DNA from: Bacillus sp. FJAT-25509
GTDB lineage: Bacteria; Bacillota; Bacilli; Bacillales; Bacillaceae_G
Direction: 5' to 3'
NCBI RefSeq assembly: GCF_001420605.1
Contig: NZ_LJIZ01000007.1
Location: forward strand, 82,724 to 146,723
DNA length: 64,000 nucleotides
Positions 62,483 to 64,000 of this stretch are shown piece by piece. The notes beneath the pieces were generated by a model, which ran no database searches, was not told where the DNA came from, and was given only the letters and a program-made list of their open reading frames with translations. Both the position numbers and the translations under genes were made by a program. Every line of letters starts with the position of its first letter. Positions within the stretch are counted from its first letter, which is position 1.

Positions 62483-62562
62483 TTAATTAAGAACTTTATA
62501 TACTATATTCAGTTTATTATAAATAATATTACTCACTTGAGTAATCCTTACAATAATTTAAA

Positions 62563-62639
62563 TGGGGCGACCGATGGGAATCGAACCCACGAGTGTCGGA
62601 ACCACAATCCGATGCGTTAACCACTTCGCCACGACCGCC
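62563..62639 (-). tRNA. tRNA-His (GUG)
   Basis: Anticodon GTG; extra G-1 pairs with C73 as expected for histidine; encoded CCA. Confidence 0.95.
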
Positions 62640-62653
62640 ATTATTGAATTATT

Positions 62654-62727
62654 TGGCAGGGGCAGTAGGAATCGAACCCACACCAAAGGTTTTGGAGACC
62701 TCTATTCTACCGTTAAACTATGCCCCT
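62654..62727 (-). tRNA. tRNA-Trp (CCA)
   Basis: Anticodon loop CTCCAAA; starts AGGGGCA; discriminator G; encoded CCA. Confidence 0.95.
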
Positions 62728-62734
62728 ATAAAAA

Positions 62735-62819
62735 TGGTGGAGGGGGACGGATTCGAACCGCCGAACCCACAGGGAGCGGATTTACAGTCCGCCGCGTTTA
62801 GCCACTTCGCTACCCCTCC
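62735..62819 (-). tRNA. tRNA-Tyr (GUA)
   Basis: Long variable arm; anticodon loop CTGTAAA; starts GGAGGGG; encoded CCA. Confidence 0.95.
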
Positions 62820-62829
62820 GATTAAAGAG

Positions 62830-62902
<73 letters not shown>

Positions 62903-62938
62903 TTAATAATAATTGCTTGCTATATATTTTATTTAAGA

Positions 62939-63014
<76 letters not shown>

Positions 63015-63022
63015 AACTTAAA

Positions 63023-63098
63023 TGGCGGTCCCGACCGGGATCGAACCGGCGATCTCCTGCGTGACAGGCAGGCATGTTAACCGCTACACCACGGGACC
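63023..63098 (-). tRNA. tRNA-Asp (GUC)
   Basis: Anticodon loop CTGTCAC; starts GGTCCCG; discriminator G; encoded CCA. Confidence 0.95.
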
Positions 63099-63101
63099 AT
63101 T

Positions 63102-63327
<226 letters not shown>

Positions 63328-63357
63328 AAGATATATATATTAATTTTATTAATTAAA

Positions 63358-63433
63358 TGGTGGAGGATGACGGGCTCGAACCGCCGACCCCCTGCTTGTA
63401 AGGCAGGTGCTCTCCCAGCTGAGCTAATCCTCC
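63358..63433 (-). tRNA. tRNA-Val (UAC)
   Basis: Anticodon loop CTTACAA; starts GGAGGAT; encoded CCA. Confidence 0.95.
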
Positions 63434-63442
63434 AGGATAAAA

Positions 63443-63517
63443 TGGTGACCCGTACGGGACTCGAACCCGTGTTACCGCCGTGAAAGGGCGGTGTCTTAAC
63501 CGCTTGACCAACGGGCC
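63443..63517 (-). tRNA. tRNA-Glu (UUC)
   Basis: Anticodon loop CTTTCAC; starts GGCCCGT; encoded CCA. Confidence 0.95.
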
Positions 63518-63540
63518 AGTATAATAGTGCTGAAAACATG

Positions 63541-63632
63541 TGGCGGAGAGCAAGGGATTTGAACCCTTGAGACAGGGTTACCCGCCTACACGATTTCCAA
63601 TCGTGCTCCTTCGGCCACTCGGACAGCTCTCC
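63541..63632 (-). tRNA. tRNA-Ser (GGA)
   Basis: Long variable arm; anticodon loop TTGGAAA; starts GGAGAGC; discriminator G; encoded CCA. Confidence 0.95.
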
Positions 63633-63636
63633 AAAA

Positions 63637-63711
63637 TGGCTCCGCAGGTAGGGTTCGAACCTACGACCACTCGGTTAACAGCCGAGTGCTCTACCACTGA
63701 GCTACTGCGGA
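63637..63711 (-). tRNA. tRNA-Asn (GUU)
   Basis: Anticodon loop CTGTTAA; starts TCCGCAG; discriminator G; encoded CCA. Confidence 0.95.
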
Positions 63712-63722
63712 ATAATCATAAA

Positions 63723-63838
63723 CCAAGCGACGTTCTACTCTCACAGGGGGAAACCCCCAACTACCATCGACGCTGAAGAGCTTAACTGCCGTGTTCGGTA
63801 TGGGAACGGGTGTGACCTCTTCGCTATCATCACTTGAT
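63723..63838 (-). rRNA. rrf: 5S ribosomal RNA
   Basis: Contains the conserved core CACACCCGTTCCCATACCGA and GTTAAGCTCTTCAGC; the ends pair (CAAGTGATGAT region with GTCGCTTGG). 116 bases, the Bacillus length. End positions are approximate by one or two bases. Confidence 0.95.
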
Positions 63839-63961
63839 TCAATTCCTTAAGGACAATAACTATTATATCAAATCTTACTCAAAAGTCAATGACTTTTTAA
63901 AAGTTTTTTATAATAACTTTTGCACCCTCAAAACTAGATAATGTCATTATCAAACTTGTTA

Positions 63962-64000
63962 GTTAAGTCCTCGACCGATTAGTATCAGTCAGCTCCACGT
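63962..64000 (-). rRNA. rrl: 23S ribosomal RNA, 3' end only
   Basis: Minus strand reads GGAGCTGACTGATACTAATC then GGTCGAGGACTTAAC, the conserved 3' end of Bacillus 23S rRNA. The gene continues beyond the window edge. The exact 3' end is approximate. Confidence 0.93.

Overview
The window is a low-GC, endospore-forming Bacillaceae chromosome segment. It carries a small acid-soluble spore protein (sspL-like), a gerA-type germinant receptor operon, yhbH, prkA and a cysteine-rich repeat protein. It ends in a minus-strand rRNA operon (23S 3' end, 5S) followed by 16 tRNA genes. Read from the 5S gene, their order (Asn, Ser, Glu, Val, fMet, Asp, Phe, Thr, Tyr, Trp, His, Gln, Gly, Cys, Leu, Leu) is, as I recall it, that of Bacillus subtilis trnD. 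The neighbouring queG (yhbA), yhbB, trmL, prkA and yhbH also recall that B. subtilis region. Genus and species cannot be fixed from the sequence alone.

Layout. 1-1.9 kb: a truncated Cys-rich repeat gene, a small coiled-coil protein and a TauE/SafE-type exporter. 1.9-15.9 kb: a catabolic cluster with a thiolase, three short-chain dehydrogenases, a dihydroxyacetophenone-dioxygenase-like cupin, two related MFS transporters, two related TauD/TfdA dioxygenases, an acyl-CoA ligase, an esterase and a LysR regulator. 16-24.8 kb: a YeiH exporter, a TetR/MMPL pair, a Fur-box-driven candidate small RNA, a MarR/GNAT/YczE group and sspL. 24.8-30.4 kb: a methyltransferase, a decayed SRPBCC gene, an HTH-TPR peptide-receptor-like regulator, an orphan LysR and a YetF protein. 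30.4-39 kb: a 1425-residue secreted subtilase with a dockerin end, then the germinant receptor operon, whose terminator loop is split by an IS3-family element. 40.4-43.5 kb: AsnC, carbonic anhydrase, cyanase and an NCS2 permease. 43.5-53.4 kb: an accessory stretch with MocR, EamA, DUF3888, a nuclease lipoprotein, a frameshifted integrase and PBP1, punctuated by decayed copies of the yhbH 3' end. 53.4-61.8 kb: the yhbH, aldo-keto reductase, prkA, trmL, yhbB, queG core. 61.9-64 kb: tRNAs and rRNA.

The most striking signal is in the catabolic cluster. Six intergenic regions share one fixed promoter architecture: two 15-bp dyads of LysR type (T-N11-A) starting 21 bp apart, then exactly 23 bp to a good -10 box, with no recognisable -35. 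One copy sits beside the LysR gene. Together they cover almost every transcription unit between 1.9 and 15.7 kb, so the region reads as a single-regulator catabolic regulon. Its substrate is unknown. The enzyme set suggests uptake of an organic anion, oxidation and ester or C-C cleavage, CoA activation and thiolysis.

Many genes here use TTG or GTG starts with strong ribosome binding sites, and several starts were moved accordingly. All functions are read from sequence motifs and remembered families; nothing was searched or computed.
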